Part shown: piece by piece, positions 9,970 to 19,600 of the stretch
How the letters are laid out: the number at the start of each line of letters is the position of its first letter
Numbering within the stretch: the first letter of the stretch is position 1
Source: Parasulfuritortus sp036391875
GTDB lineage: Bacteria; Pseudomonadota; Gammaproteobacteria; Burkholderiales; Thiobacillaceae
Assembly: GCA_036391875.1 (NCBI GenBank)
Contig: DASVZA010000041.1
Location: forward strand, 1 to 64,000
Length of the DNA stretch: 64,000 nt
Reading direction: 5' to 3'
Notes under the pieces: generated by a model
Told to the model about the DNA's origin: nothing
The model's database searches: none
Seen by the model: only the letters and a program-made list of their open reading frames with translations
Translations under genes and position numbers: made by a program

Positions 9970-11285
9970 CGCCCCTGCCCCGCACCCTGTTCGGCCGCAA
10001 CCTGCTCCTCCTGGTCGGCCTGATCGTCGCCAGCCAGCTGGTCAGCGCCGTGCTCGTCCGCCAGTTGATCGTCAAGCCGCGCCTCGCCCAGCTGGCAGCC
10101 TATTCGGCCAGCAACCTGGGGGCGATCGGCACCGCATTGGAAGCCCTGCCGACAGCGGAACGCGACCGTTTCATCGCCCGCCTGAACAAGGAGCCCGGCC
10201 TGCACATCGAGCCGGCGCAGGAGCCGGTCAGCGGCTTCGCCCAACCCGACAGCCCGGCCCAGCGGCTGTTCCTGCACCAGCTGGCCCGGCTGCTGCCGGA
10301 CGACCGGACCGACGTGGAATGGAAAACCGAGCCCCAGCACACGCTCTGGGTCCGCCTCTACGCAGGCAAGGAATCGTATTGGGTCACGGCCGCGGCCGGG
10401 CCGCTCGATCTGGGCATCCCCCGGGTCTGGTTCTGGGTGACCCTGGCCAGCACGCTGCTCGGCGCGCTCGGCGCCTACCTGATCCAGCGCCACCTCGACC
10501 GCCCCTTCCGCCGTCTGGTCGAGGCCGCCGGCCGGATCGGCGCCGGCAGCCGGCCGGTCGCCCTCCCCGAGACCGGGCCGCGCGAGATCGCCGCCCTGGC
10601 CCACAGCTTCAACGCCATGAGCGCACGCCTGGCGGCGACCGACACGGAACGGACCATCATGCTGGCCGGCGTCTCGCACGACCTGCGTTCGCCGCTCACC
10701 AAGCTCCTGCTCCGGCTGGAGATCGCCGCCGATCGGATCGATCCGGAACTGCGCGCCGGCATGGAACAGAACATCGAGACCATGGACGCCATCATCGGCC
10801 AGTTCCTCGACTTCGCCCGGGCCGAGTCGGCCGAGCCGGCCGTCGAATGCGACCTGAACCAATTGCTCGTCGAGGCGGCCAGCGAGGACGAGCCGCCATT
10901 CGAACTCGTCCTGGCCGCCTTGCCGCCGCTCGCCCTGCGCCGGCAGGCCATCACCCGGCTGATCGACAACCTGACCGGGAACGCCCGCCGCTACGGCCGG
11001 CCGCCCTTCGTCATGCAGAGCGGCCGGGACGAGGATACGGTTTGGTTCAGCGTCGCCGACCATGGCCCGGGCATCGCCACAGCGGAACTGGACAAGCTGC
11101 GCCAGCCGTTCGCCCGTGGCGATGCGGCCCGTAGCGGCAGCCCTGGCGCAGGACTCGGTCTGGCCATCGCCGAGCGCATCGTCAGGATGCACGGCGGCCG
11201 GATGGACCTGGCATCAAGGCCAGGTGAGGGATTCGTGGTGCGGATCGAACTGCCGCTCGTGCCCGGCCGGAAAGCCGAGGGCTGA
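9966..11285 (+). CDS. EnvZ-like sensor histidine kinase
   Basis: This 439-residue inner-membrane kinase has a TM helix near residues 12-34, a periplasmic domain to about 150, TM2 near 155-172, and HAMP. HisKA follows with His238 (SHDLRSPLTKLLLRLE) and an HATPase domain (DNLTGNARRYG, DHGPGIA, GAGLGLAIAERI). The ATG at 9966 overlaps the regulator stop. A much longer in-frame open frame starting at 8454 exists, but its upstream 1.5 kb is the mirror of two minus-strand genes and the regulator, so it is not coding. The pair forms a two-gene operon. Confidence 0.93.
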   Translation: MTPLPRTLFGRNLLLLVGLIVASQLVSAVLVRQLIVKPRLAQLAAYSASNLGAIGTALEALPTAERDRFIARLNKEPGLHIEPAQEPVSGFAQPDSPAQRLFLHQLARLLPDDRTDVEWKTEPQHTLWVRLYAGKESYWVTAAAGPLDLGIPRVWFWVTLASTLLGALGAYLIQRHLDRPFRRLVEAAGRIGAGSRPVALPETGPREIAALAHSFNAMSARLAATDTERTIMLAGVSHDLRSPLTKLLLRLEIAADRIDPELRAGMEQNIETMDAIIGQFLDFARAESAEPAVECDLNQLLVEAASEDEPPFELVLAALPPLALRRQAITRLIDNLTGNARRYGRPPFVMQSGRDEDTVWFSVADHGPGIATAELDKLRQPFARGDAARSGSPGAGLGLAIAERIVRMHGGRMDLASRPGEGFVVRIELPLVPGRKAEG

Positions 11286-11302
11286 GCGGCGGCAGGACGG
11301 CG

Positions 11303-11500
11303 TCAGTGCGAGCTGCTGCAGGACGAGCCGTCGCCGCTTTCGCAGCCGCCCGAGCAACAGCCGCAGCCGCTGTGCTCGTCGCGGAACGGACCGAGCTCGG
11401 GATTCCGTTGCCGGAACAGGATGTAGAGCCGCTGCACCGTGACGTAGATGAGCAGGAACACCATGATGAGGCCGATGGCGAGCAGATAGGTCAGCATCAT
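11303..11500 (-). CDS. Small membrane protein with Cys-rich C-terminal tail, end of rnf operon
   Basis: This 65-residue product has one transmembrane helix (residues 3-22), a basic stop-transfer stretch (LYILFRQRN) and a cysteine-rich end (CGCCSGGCES...CSSSH) with six Cys. The ATG overlaps the rnfA stop; a second ATG lies 3 nt further in. The layout resembles FeoB-associated Cys-rich membrane peptides, but here it sits at the end of an rnf operon. The tail could bind iron or an Fe-S cluster, or help assemble the Rnf Fe-S subunits. Function unknown. Confidence 0.72.
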   Translation of the reverse strand: MMLTYLLAIGLIMVFLLIYVTVQRLYILFRQRNPELGPFRDEHSGCGCCSGGCESGDGSSCSSSH

Positions 11501-12081
11501 TCGCCTCCGCCCAGGCCGGCGAAGCCCATGAAGGACAGCGACAGCACGCCGGCCAGCATCAGCGTCAGGGCGGTGCCCATCATGGCGTTGGGCACCTTGG
11601 AGAAGCGCACCCGCTCGCGCACGCTGGCCAGCAGGACCAGGGCCAGGGTGAAGCCGACGCCGCCGCCCAATGCGAAGGTCAGCGACTGCACGAAGCTGTA
11701 GTTGCGCGCGGTCTGGAACAGCGCCACACCGAGCACCGCGCAGTTGGTGGTGATCAGAGGCAGGTAGATGCCCAGGGCGCGAAACAGCTCGGGGCTCTGC
11801 TTCTTGGCGAACATCTCGACCAGCTGCACGGCCGCGGCGATCACCGTGATGTAGCAGATCAGCTGCAGGAACTCCATGTGCAGCGGGATCAGCACCAGGT
11901 TGAGCAGGTAGGCGCAGAGCGACGCCATCAGGATCACGAAGGTGGTGGCCAGGCCGAGCGGGAAGGCCACTTTGACGCTGTGGGTGACGCCGAGGAACGG
12001 GCACATGCCCAGGAACATGGCCAGCACGAAGTTGCCGGACAGGATGGTGGTGATGAGGATCTGACCGACCGAATCATGCAT
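11497..12081 (-). CDS. rnfA: RnfA, membrane subunit of the Rnf complex
   Basis: This 194-residue integral membrane protein has six predicted helices, with the family motif GNFVLAMFLGMCPFLGVTHS near the N-terminus and ITTNCAVLGVALF mid-protein. RnfA and RnfE are inverted-topology homologues that form the ion or electron path of the ferredoxin:NAD+ oxidoreductase; the conserved cysteines (Cys27 and the one in TTNC) coordinate an intramembrane Fe-S cluster in solved Rnf/Nqr structures. Its start overlaps the rnfE end by 8 nt. Confidence 0.96.
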   Translation of the reverse strand: MHDSVGQILITTILSGNFVLAMFLGMCPFLGVTHSVKVAFPLGLATTFVILMASLCAYLLNLVLIPLHMEFLQLICYITVIAAAVQLVEMFAKKQSPELFRALGIYLPLITTNCAVLGVALFQTARNYSFVQSLTFALGGGVGFTLALVLLASVRERVRFSKVPNAMMGTALTLMLAGVLSLSFMGFAGLGGGE

Positions 12082-12733
12082 TCTGGGCTCCTTCCGCCAG
12101 GGTGGCGGGCGTATTGCCGCGCGCCTTGCGGGCGCGGACCACGGCGAACAGCATCAGCCAGCCGGCCATGACGAAGAATCCGCCGGGCGGCAGGACCATC
12201 ACCACCCAGGGCTGGTAGTGCGGGCCGAACAGGGACAGGCCGAACAGCTTGCCGGCACCCAGGATCTCGCGCACCCCGCCGATCATGAACAGGCCAAGGG
12301 TGAAGCCCAGGCCCATGCCGGTGGCGTTGTACAGGGCGGCCATCGGCTTGTTGCGTGCGGCGTGCGCCTCGGCCCGGCCGAGCACCAGGCAGTTGGCAAC
12401 GATCAGCTTGATGTAGGCGCCGAGGGCGTCGTACAGCGACAGGCTGATGGCCTGGATGGCGTAGTCGACCACCGTGACGAAGGTGGCGATGATCACGATG
12501 TAGGTTGCGATGCGCACCTCCTTGGGCACGAAGTGGCGCAGCAGCGACACCATCCAGCAGGAGGCGGCCAGGACGAAGGTGGTGGCGAGCCCCATGGAGA
12601 TGGAGTTCAGCGCGGAAGTGGTGACCGCCATGGTCGGGCACATGCCCAGCACCATGACGAAGATGGGATTGCGCTGCCACAGGCCCTCGATGAACTCGGA
12701 CCAGTTGCTGGGCGGATTCTTGCCGGGAATCAT
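12074..12733 (-). CDS. rnfE: RnfE, membrane subunit of the Rnf complex
   Basis: This 219-residue polytopic protein is homologous to NqrD and RnfA. It shows the paired motifs QRNPIFVMVLGMCPTMAVTT and LIVANCLVLGRAEAHA, with the two cysteines that face the membrane Fe-S site. The N-terminal FIEGLWQRNP is typical of RnfE. The start overlaps the rnfG stop (ATGA), and the end overlaps rnfA, so the genes are translationally coupled. Confidence 0.96.
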   Translation of the reverse strand: MIPGKNPPSNWSEFIEGLWQRNPIFVMVLGMCPTMAVTTSALNSISMGLATTFVLAASCWMVSLLRHFVPKEVRIATYIVIIATFVTVVDYAIQAISLSLYDALGAYIKLIVANCLVLGRAEAHAARNKPMAALYNATGMGLGFTLGLFMIGGVREILGAGKLFGLSLFGPHYQPWVVMVLPPGGFFVMAGWLMLFAVVRARKARGNTPATLAEGAQNA

Positions 12734-13425
12734 GTCGGTTTCCCCTCGCTCAGTTTGTCGATCTTGGGCAGGAGCAGCGGCAGCAGCTTCTCGGTGCTGT
12801 CGCGGATGCCCTTACCCACCGCCTTGGAAGTCACGGTCGAGCCGGAGATCGCGTCGATCTCCCAGGGATGCTGCTTGGTGCCGTGCTTGACCACCTTGAT
12901 GGCGTTGGCCACCGTCTTCATGTCGTCGGTCAGGTGCACGTCCAGGGCTTCGAAGTTCTTCTGGAAATCCGGGTCGGTCAGGATCTTGTCGCCGATGCCC
13001 GGGGTTTCGTGCATGGAGACCACGCCGATGCCGGTGATGACCTGCCGTTTCGGATCGTAGGCGTACAGCACCCGCACCTCGTCGGCATAGCCCTTGGCCG
13101 AGCCCTCGGCCGCCACGCCCTTGAGCGCCCCGCCCTGGTCGTAGGCGGCGTAGAACTTGACGCCGTTCTCGGCCTCGCTCGGACCAGCCGGCTGGATGCC
13201 GCCGGTGGTGGCGACGAATTCGCGGATGGTCTTCGCGCCGGGGATCACCTTGAACACAGCGCGCTCGGTGGCGATCTTCTTGTTCCGGGCGACGGCATCG
13301 AGCGTGCCCTCATAGGCCGTCACGATGATGAGGCCGCAGATCGTCGCCGCCAGGCCCAATGCGCCGATCATGGCCTTGCTGCTGGTTGCGGTTGACAGCG
13401 GCGGCGCCAGCTCTTGTTCGCTCAT
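12730..13425 (-). CDS. rnfG: RnfG, FMN-carrying periplasmic-facing subunit
   Basis: This 231-residue protein has one N-terminal anchor helix (residues 19-38) and an FMN-binding domain. The flavinylation motif is DAISGSTVTSKAV near residue 190, where the second Thr would carry covalent FMN. Motifs VVSMHETPGIGDKI and the AYD segment match RnfG/NqrC. The ATG at 13425 overlaps the rnfD stop. An upstream in-frame extension is the rnfD shadow and was rejected. Confidence 0.95.
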   Translation of the reverse strand: MSEQELAPPLSTATSSKAMIGALGLAATICGLIIVTAYEGTLDAVARNKKIATERAVFKVIPGAKTIREFVATTGGIQPAGPSEAENGVKFYAAYDQGGALKGVAAEGSAKGYADEVRVLYAYDPKRQVITGIGVVSMHETPGIGDKILTDPDFQKNFEALDVHLTDDMKTVANAIKVVKHGTKQHPWEIDAISGSTVTSKAVGKGIRDSTEKLLPLLLPKIDKLSEGKPT

Positions 13426-14471
13426 GCCTTTTTCTCCGTGGCGGCGCCGAATACCCGGGGCTGGGTGAAGCGGTCGATCAGCGGCACCAGGGTATTGCCG
13501 ATCAGGATCGCATACATGACCCCCTCGGTCAGGCCGCCGAAGAAACGGATCATCACCGTCACCACGCCGATCACCACGCCGTAGATCCAGACGCCTTTCG
13601 GCGTGACTGGGGAAGTCGCCATGTCGGTGGCCATGAACACCGCGCCGATCATCAGCCCGCCCGAGAGCAGGACGAACTCGGGGGAAGGATAGCGGGCCGG
13701 GTTCCATATCTGGAACAGCCAGGCGACCAAGGCCGCCGAGCCGAGTACCGCGACCGGGATGCGCCAGTCCATGAACTTGCGCACCGCGAGGTACAACCCG
13801 CACACCAGGACCAGCAGGGCCGAGGTCTCGCCCGCGGAAGCGGTGGCGACGCCGGTCAGCAGGTCGTGCGGCGCGGTGACGACATGTTCGAATTTCCAGC
13901 GCGCCAGCGGCGTCGCCCCGGTGAAGCCGTCGACCGCCTGCTTGGCCCAGGTGGCGATGCTGGGAGGCGTCATCAGGGGCGCGGTCAGCGTGGTCGGGAT
14001 GAACTCGGTGAAACGGTGCGGAGCGAAAGCCGGTGCCCAGGTCGAGATGGAGACGGGAAAGGCGGCCTGGACGAATGCCCGGCCGACCAGGGCCGGATTG
14101 AACACGTTGTAGCCGATGCCGCCGAACATCGACTTGCCCAGCGCGATGGCGACGAAGCCGGCCACCACGGTCATCCAGAGCGGGAAGGAAGGCGGCAGGG
14201 TCAGGCCGAGCAGCAGGCCGGTGATGGTGGCGCTCCAGTCCGACAGGGTGTTCGCCGTCTCCATCAGGCGGTTCATCAGGCGTTCGGTCAGCAGGCAGGT
14301 CGCCGTTGCCGTGACCAGCAACGCCAGGGCGGACAGGCCGAATTGCCAGACCGAAAACGCCGCGATGGGCAGCAGGGCCAATACGACGTGGAACATGATG
14401 CGCTCGACGCCCAGGCCCTTCACCACGTGAGGCGAGGTACGCAATTCGATGCGGGTCGATTTACGGTTCAT
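13422..14471 (-). CDS. rnfD: RnfD, membrane FMN subunit of the Rnf complex
   Basis: This 349-residue protein with about ten helices is homologous to NqrB. Features include FGGIGYNVFNPALVGRAF, the covalent flavin site GFTGATPLA (Thr in GAT), and MATDMATSPVTPKG near the C-terminus. The ATG at 14471 follows a GGGAGCAACC ribosome-binding site; a GTG 15 nt upstream is the alternative. It follows the unknown 216-residue gene by 18 nt rather than following rnfC directly. Confidence 0.95.
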   Translation of the reverse strand: MNRKSTRIELRTSPHVVKGLGVERIMFHVVLALLPIAAFSVWQFGLSALALLVTATATCLLTERLMNRLMETANTLSDWSATITGLLLGLTLPPSFPLWMTVVAGFVAIALGKSMFGGIGYNVFNPALVGRAFVQAAFPVSISTWAPAFAPHRFTEFIPTTLTAPLMTPPSIATWAKQAVDGFTGATPLARWKFEHVVTAPHDLLTGVATASAGETSALLVLVCGLYLAVRKFMDWRIPVAVLGSAALVAWLFQIWNPARYPSPEFVLLSGGLMIGAVFMATDMATSPVTPKGVWIYGVVIGVVTVMIRFFGGLTEGVMYAILIGNTLVPLIDRFTQPRVFGAATEKKA

Positions 14472-14489
14472 GGTTGCTCCCGACACCGG

Positions 14490-15140
14490 TCAGGCGGCCA
14501 GGCCGGCGCGGGGACGCACGGCGGTAACGGCGATCGGCGCCAGGCTGGCCGAGCGGTCGCGCCAGGCGCGCAGAACCAGGTCCAGGTCGCGCGGGCCGAG
14601 GCGATGGCCACAGAGCGGGGCGAACTTGTCGGCCAGCTTGCGGCAGCAGGCGAAGAATGCGCCGTAGACCGGATCGTGCTCGGTCCGGGCCAGATAGCCG
14701 CACTCGCCTTCGCCCAGTTCGTGGGCCGCGCTCTCCAGACCGACGTCGTGGATGTAGAACAACTCCGGGTAATGGTAATGCAGGTATTTGGAGGCCAGCG
14801 ACCGGGCCTGCTCGACGGGCAGGTCGGACAGCACGTCCATCACCCGCTTGTGCACCTCGAAGGCCAGCGAAGCATCCAGGTGTTCGGCCGTCGCCAGGCT
14901 GGCGAACCAGCGGTCGATGCCAGACTGGCCGAGCCGGTGGGCGACCAGTTCGGGGGAAAAATCATCCACCTTCAGGCCCTGCTCGACGCAGACCCGGACG
15001 ATCATGCGCAGCTTGTCGGCCACGATGTCGTCCTGGAAATGATGGCGGTGCAGGAAGCACAGCTCGTAGAGCGCACGGGTACGCGGATCGACGACGGCGC
15101 CGGACAGCGCATCTTCGATGAATTCGCGGGTCATTTTCAT
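14490..15140 (-). CDS. Unknown 216-residue protein encoded inside the rnf operon
   Basis: I do not recognise this protein. It is soluble, with no signal peptide or TM helix, and is predicted mainly helical. Visible features are His-rich CFLHRHHFQDD near residue 28, a Tyr/His cluster KYLHYHYPELFYIHD near 118, GECGYLARTEHDPVYGAFF and FFACCRKLADKFAPLCG with four Cys in the second half. It lies between rnfC (with a 37-codon ORF) and rnfD, 18 nt before rnfD, in the same operon and at the same high GC, so it is probably expressed with Rnf. It could be an assembly factor, redox sensor or regulator of the complex. Start could be ATG 15140 or 15134. Confidence 0.8.
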   Translation of the reverse strand: MKMTREFIEDALSGAVVDPRTRALYELCFLHRHHFQDDIVADKLRMIVRVCVEQGLKVDDFSPELVAHRLGQSGIDRWFASLATAEHLDASLAFEVHKRVMDVLSDLPVEQARSLASKYLHYHYPELFYIHDVGLESAAHELGEGECGYLARTEHDPVYGAFFACCRKLADKFAPLCGHRLGPRDLDLVLRAWRDRSASLAPIAVTAVRPRAGLAA

Positions 15141-15168
15141 GATTGCTCAGCCTATGGTTTGAATTCGG

Positions 15169-15282
15169 TCAGGCTGCCGCCCGTTCCCGCAGGGCGACCG
15201 CGGAGGGCGGAGCAGTGCCTTCCGAAGGAAGGTGCGACCCCGGAGCGGGATGCGGATACTGCGTACCCTTCGCGTCGATCAT
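15169..15282 (-). CDS. Candidate 37-residue ORF coupled to rnfC
   Basis: A short ORF starts in a 4-nt overlap with the rnfC stop (ATGA) and encodes 37 residues. It begins MIDAKGTQYPHPAPG, is Pro-rich in the middle and ends LRERAAA. RnfC also ends LRERAAA, and the two ends use mostly different synonymous codons. It contains a perfect 6-bp inverted repeat (CCTTCC-GAA-GGAAGG, 15218-15232). It could be a real coupled peptide, a relic of a longer RnfC tail, or simply spacer with a structured RNA. Evidence is limited to position and overlap. Confidence 0.35.
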   Translation of the reverse strand: MIDAKGTQYPHPAPGSHLPSEGTAPPSAVALRERAAA

Positions 15283-16625
15283 GCCGCGGCCCTTTCACGC
15301 AGGATCCCCTTGGCGACGCGGAACTGCTGGACCAGCGGGATGTTCGAGGGGCAGACGTAGGTGCAGCAGCCGCACTCGAAGCAGTCGCCCAGGTGGTAGT
15401 CGGAGCCCATCAGATCGTATTCCCGCCCCGCCGCCAGCATGCCCAGCATGGACGGGTTGAGGCCCATCGGACAGGCGTTGACGCACTCGCCGCACTTGAT
15501 GCAGGGATAGGTCCTGCGCTCGCTCTCGGCCTCGATGTCGCGCCGGTCGAAGACCAGGATGCCGGACACGCCCTTGGTCACCGGCACGTCGAGCGAGGCG
15601 ACGGCCTGGCCCATCATCGGGCCGCCCAGGATGATCTCGCGCTCTGTCACATCCTTGGCGCCGGCCCATTGCAGGACATGGCGCATCGGCGTGCCGATCG
15701 GCACCCAGTAGTCGCCTGGCTTGGCGATGCCGGGGCCGGTGACGGTGACGACCCGTTCGGTCAAGCCCTGGCCGGCCGGGAGGAGACGGCCCAGCATGGC
15801 CAGTGTGCCGACGTTGTTGACCACCACGCCGACCTGCGACGGCAGGCCGCCGGCCGGGACTTCCAGGCCGAGCGCCGACTTGATCAGCATCTTCTCCGCG
15901 CCTTGCGGATACTTGGTCTCGACCGCTTCCACGCTGATGCTGCCGTCGGCCGGCAGCTTCCTGCGGATCGCCTCGACCGCGTCCGGCTTGTTGTCCTCGA
16001 TGCCGATCACGGCCTTCGGCGCGCCGACCGCGCGCATGGCGTAGCGGATGCCGGTCAGCATGTCCTCGGTCAGTTCGACCATCATGCGGTGGTCGCAGGT
16101 GAGATAAGGCTCGCACTCGCAGCCGTTGACCATCAGGGTGTGGATCTGGCGATCCTTGGGCACCGTCAGCTTGACGTGGCTCGGGAAGGCCGCGCCGCCC
16201 AGGCCGACCATGCCGGTTTCCTGCACGGCTCGGATGATCTCCTCCGGCTTGAGCGCGTCCATGTCCTGAGGCCGGCCCCAGCGCACTTCCTGGGTCGAGG
16301 CCTCATAGGTGCGGATGACGATGCTTTCCGTCCACGGTCCGCGGGCCGATGGACGGAGTTCGATGGCCTCCACCACCCCGTCGACCGGGGCATGGAGGGG
16401 GACCGACATGAAGCCGTCGGCCTTGGCGATGAGCTGTCCGCGTATTACCTCCTGGCCCACCGAGAGGGTGGGCACCGCTGGCTTGCCAATGTGCTGCGCG
16501 AGGGGGAGGGTCATGCGCGGCGCAAACGGCATCCGACGAATCGGCATGCCAGCAGTGCTCTTGTTGCCCGCGGGATGGACCCCGCGGGCGAAGCTCTTGC
16601 GCCGGAAAAAGGGCAGGATGTTCAT
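15279..16625 (-). CDS. rnfC: RnfC, NADH-interacting Fe-S subunit
   Basis: This 448-residue peripheral subunit is homologous to NuoF. A GMVGLGGAAFPSHVK segment and NGCECEPYLTCD match the NAD(H)/FMN fold, and two 4Fe-4S clusters are supplied by CIKCGECVNACP (near 370) and CFECGCCTYVCP (near 409). It lacks the long Ala/Lys-rich C-terminal extension seen in enterobacterial RsxC. The gene follows nifJ by 9 nt, without an obvious strong RBS, so it likely depends on coupling. It would exchange electrons between NAD(H) and the rest of Rnf. Confidence 0.95.
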   Translation of the reverse strand: MNILPFFRRKSFARGVHPAGNKSTAGMPIRRMPFAPRMTLPLAQHIGKPAVPTLSVGQEVIRGQLIAKADGFMSVPLHAPVDGVVEAIELRPSARGPWTESIVIRTYEASTQEVRWGRPQDMDALKPEEIIRAVQETGMVGLGGAAFPSHVKLTVPKDRQIHTLMVNGCECEPYLTCDHRMMVELTEDMLTGIRYAMRAVGAPKAVIGIEDNKPDAVEAIRRKLPADGSISVEAVETKYPQGAEKMLIKSALGLEVPAGGLPSQVGVVVNNVGTLAMLGRLLPAGQGLTERVVTVTGPGIAKPGDYWVPIGTPMRHVLQWAGAKDVTEREIILGGPMMGQAVASLDVPVTKGVSGILVFDRRDIEAESERRTYPCIKCGECVNACPMGLNPSMLGMLAAGREYDLMGSDYHLGDCFECGCCTYVCPSNIPLVQQFRVAKGILRERAAA

Positions 16626-16634
16626 CTGTCGAAC

Positions 16635-19600
16635 TCAGTTGAACTTCGCTGCCCGGGCGATCAGTTTGTCGACACCCGGCTCGCTCATATTCCAGGGCGT
16701 ACCGGGATGGATGCAGCCGGCCGTGCACTTCTCGGCGGCCTTGACCAGGTTGGCGTAGGTGGTCCCTTGCGGGTTGAGCACTACGGCCTGCTTCTGGTCG
16801 TTGTACTGGAATGCCTTGGGCGCGAGCTTGGTGCACTCGTCGCAGGCGGTGCATTCCGGGCTCTCGATCCAGACCGACTCGTAGCCGTCAGCCGAGGCGA
16901 CCGGCTTGGGCGCGGGCGCGGCGGCAACGGGCACGCCGGCGTCGACCGAGACGCCGCCACCGAAGCTGGCCAGGCTGGCGGACAGCTTGGCGACCAGCTC
17001 GGCGCGGGCCTTCTCGGCGATGGCCTGCTCGTCCACGGCTTCGCGGTTGAGGCCGGCCACGTCCTTGAGCTGGGTCCAGAAGTTCAGCCGCTCCTGGCAG
17101 GACTTGACCAGTTCCTGGGAGACCAGCACCCGCATCAGGCGGTTCTTCTTGTCCACGGCCCAGATGAACGGGAACTTGCCGTCGCGCTCGTCTTCCGAGA
17201 GCTTGAGGAAGTCGGCCAGCAACACCATGTCGTCGTTCCAGGTTTCCTGCGGCGCCTTCTTGAACTGCTTGCCGAAGCGGCCCTCGGACAGGGCGAAGTC
17301 GGCGAAGGTGAACGGCAGGGTCATCTTCTGCTCGACGCCGTCGGCATCCCGGTAGGCCAGGCTGTACTCGGGCCATTCGCTTTCCATGGCCGGGTTGCCT
17401 TCCAGGCTGATGCATTCGCTGAAGGCGACGGCCTGGTCCGGGTCGTAGCGGAACAGCGGATAGGCGCGTGACTCGACCGCCATCTTGGACTGCTCGACCG
17501 CGCGGTCGTCGCCGACGCCGTGCTCGACCGGGCAGACGGCGTAGATGTTGAACAGCGCCGGACGGCGGCTGTTGAGGCCGTCGATGTAGCCTTCGATCAG
17601 GTGGGTCGGGTTGGAGATGGCGCTCTGCAGCACGAACGAGGTGCGGTGGGCCATGCCGATCAGCGACATTTCCTTGCGGATCTCCTGCTTGCCCTTCTGC
17701 GACTTGCCGTAGGGCGACATGTCGGCCACCTGGCCGATGAAGCCGGAGGTGCAGGCCTGGCCGCCGGTGTTGGAATAGACCTGGGTGTCGACCACCAGCA
17801 CCTTGACCGGCTTGCCCGACATCAGGGCGCGCGACAGGTTCTGGAAGCCGATGTCGTACATCGCGCCGTCGCCGCCGATCGAGACGACCGGCGGGCAGAG
17901 GTGCCATTCCTCGTCGCTGAACTGTTCCCAGTTGAAGTGGCTGAACTGTGCCGCATGCTCGATCGGGTCGTAGCCGCCGGCGAGCTCCAGCTCGGCCATG
18001 CGCACGGCCTTGAAACCCTCGGCCATCTTGACCATGTGGCCTTCGAACACGCCCATCGCCACCGACGGCGAATCCTGGAACAGGTGCGAGGTGAACGGGA
18101 ACGGATACGGGTTGAACGGGAAGGTCGACGCCCAGACCGAGGTGCAGCCGGTCGAGTTGACGATGCCCATCTCGGCGCGACCGCGCTTCATCGGGCCTTC
18201 GACGTAGCGCCAGCGCAGGTCCTTCAGCTTCTCCAGGAGCTGGGTGGCCCACTTCAGCCAGGCCGGGTCGATGGGCTGGCCGGCCTTCTGCTCCATCAGG
18301 CTTTCCGACAGGTTGGCCAGGGTCAGGTCCTCGCCGCGATGCGACTCGACCGCTTCGATGACCGCACGGGTGTCGGTGAAGTCGACCGACTCGGTCAGCT
18401 TCATGCGGATGTGCTTCTCCAGGCCGGCGACCAGGCCGTCGATCTTCTCGACGAAGGCCGCGACGCGCGTCTGCATCAGCGCGGTGACCGTGGAGGTGAA
18501 CAGGTGGATGGCGGTCTTCTCGCCGCAGCCCAGGCAGGCGCCGTCGCCGCAGGCCATGGAAGCGTAGTTCTTCTTGTCCAGCAGCAGGGTTTCCAGGGCG
18601 CCGATCTTCTCGTCCAGGCTGTCGATGCGGCTGAACTTCTCGGGCGTGGTCGGCAGATCGAGCCAGAACTTCCAGTCGCGGCGCAGCGTGTCGATGCTGT
18701 CCTTGGTCTGGGTCACCATCTTCAGGGCATCGTCCTCGCAGACGTCGACGCAGATCGCGCAGCCCTTGCAGGTGTACGGGTTGACGGTGATAGAGAACAG
18801 GCCGCCGGCACCTTTGGCCTTCTTCTCGCGGTTGGTCCAGTAGGGCTTGGTGGTGGCGAACTTGAAGCCGCCGATGGCATCCTTCAGCAATTCGAATTCG
18901 GCCGCCAGGCGCTCGCGCTCCTCGCCCGCGGTCGGGTCTTCGGCGAAGGTCTCGGCGATGGCCGTATCAAGCAGGGCGCGAACGTCGAGGCCGTCCCGGT
19001 CCAGCTTGCCCTTCAGCTTCTTCTCGATGGTGCGCACCGACTTGCGCAGGAAGCGGGTCGGGCGGCCGCCCAATTCGATCTTCTGCACCGCGCTGTTGAA
19101 CACGTCGGCGACCTCGGTCACCAGGCCGGGGATGGCGGAGTCCGGGCACTGGGTGTAGCAGTTGCCGCAGGCGGTGCAGTTCTCGGCGACCCATTCCGGA
19201 TACTCGAAGCGGATCTGGGTCATGTCGCGGAACACGCCGGTCACCGCCGGGATCATGGCCGTGCCGATGAACGGGTCGACCAGGTTGTCCGAGCCCTTGC
19301 CGGTCAGGTAGAAGTTGCCGGTCGCCTGCCAGAAGCGGTGGATGTCGGCGGCGCTGCCGTCGCCTTCCGGCTGCTGCTTGAGCATGACGGGCAGGACGAT
19401 CTCGCTCTTCAGCGCCATCTCGCGGGCACCGACCTTCATCGCCTCGGCCGGGATCTCCTTCAGTTCCTGATAGCCGCGCTTGACGACGCGCAGGTTGTCC
19501 TCGACCACGCGCTTGCCCTTCTTGCCGAACTTGGCGTCGAGCTGGTTCTCGATGGCCTTGAACAGGGCCTCTTCGCTGAGGCCGGCGCGGTCCTTGACGT

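Noticed and set aside
8454..11285. 943-codon plus-strand open frame beginning at 8454
   Set aside because: Only the part from 9966 is a real kinase. The upstream portion is antisense to two secreted-protein genes and out of frame with the response regulator; its composition is a GC-rich artefact.
15218..15232. CCTTCC-GAA-GGAAGG hairpin as a terminator after rnfC
   Set aside because: Stem of 6 bp with no T-tract, and downstream rnf genes continue with close spacing.
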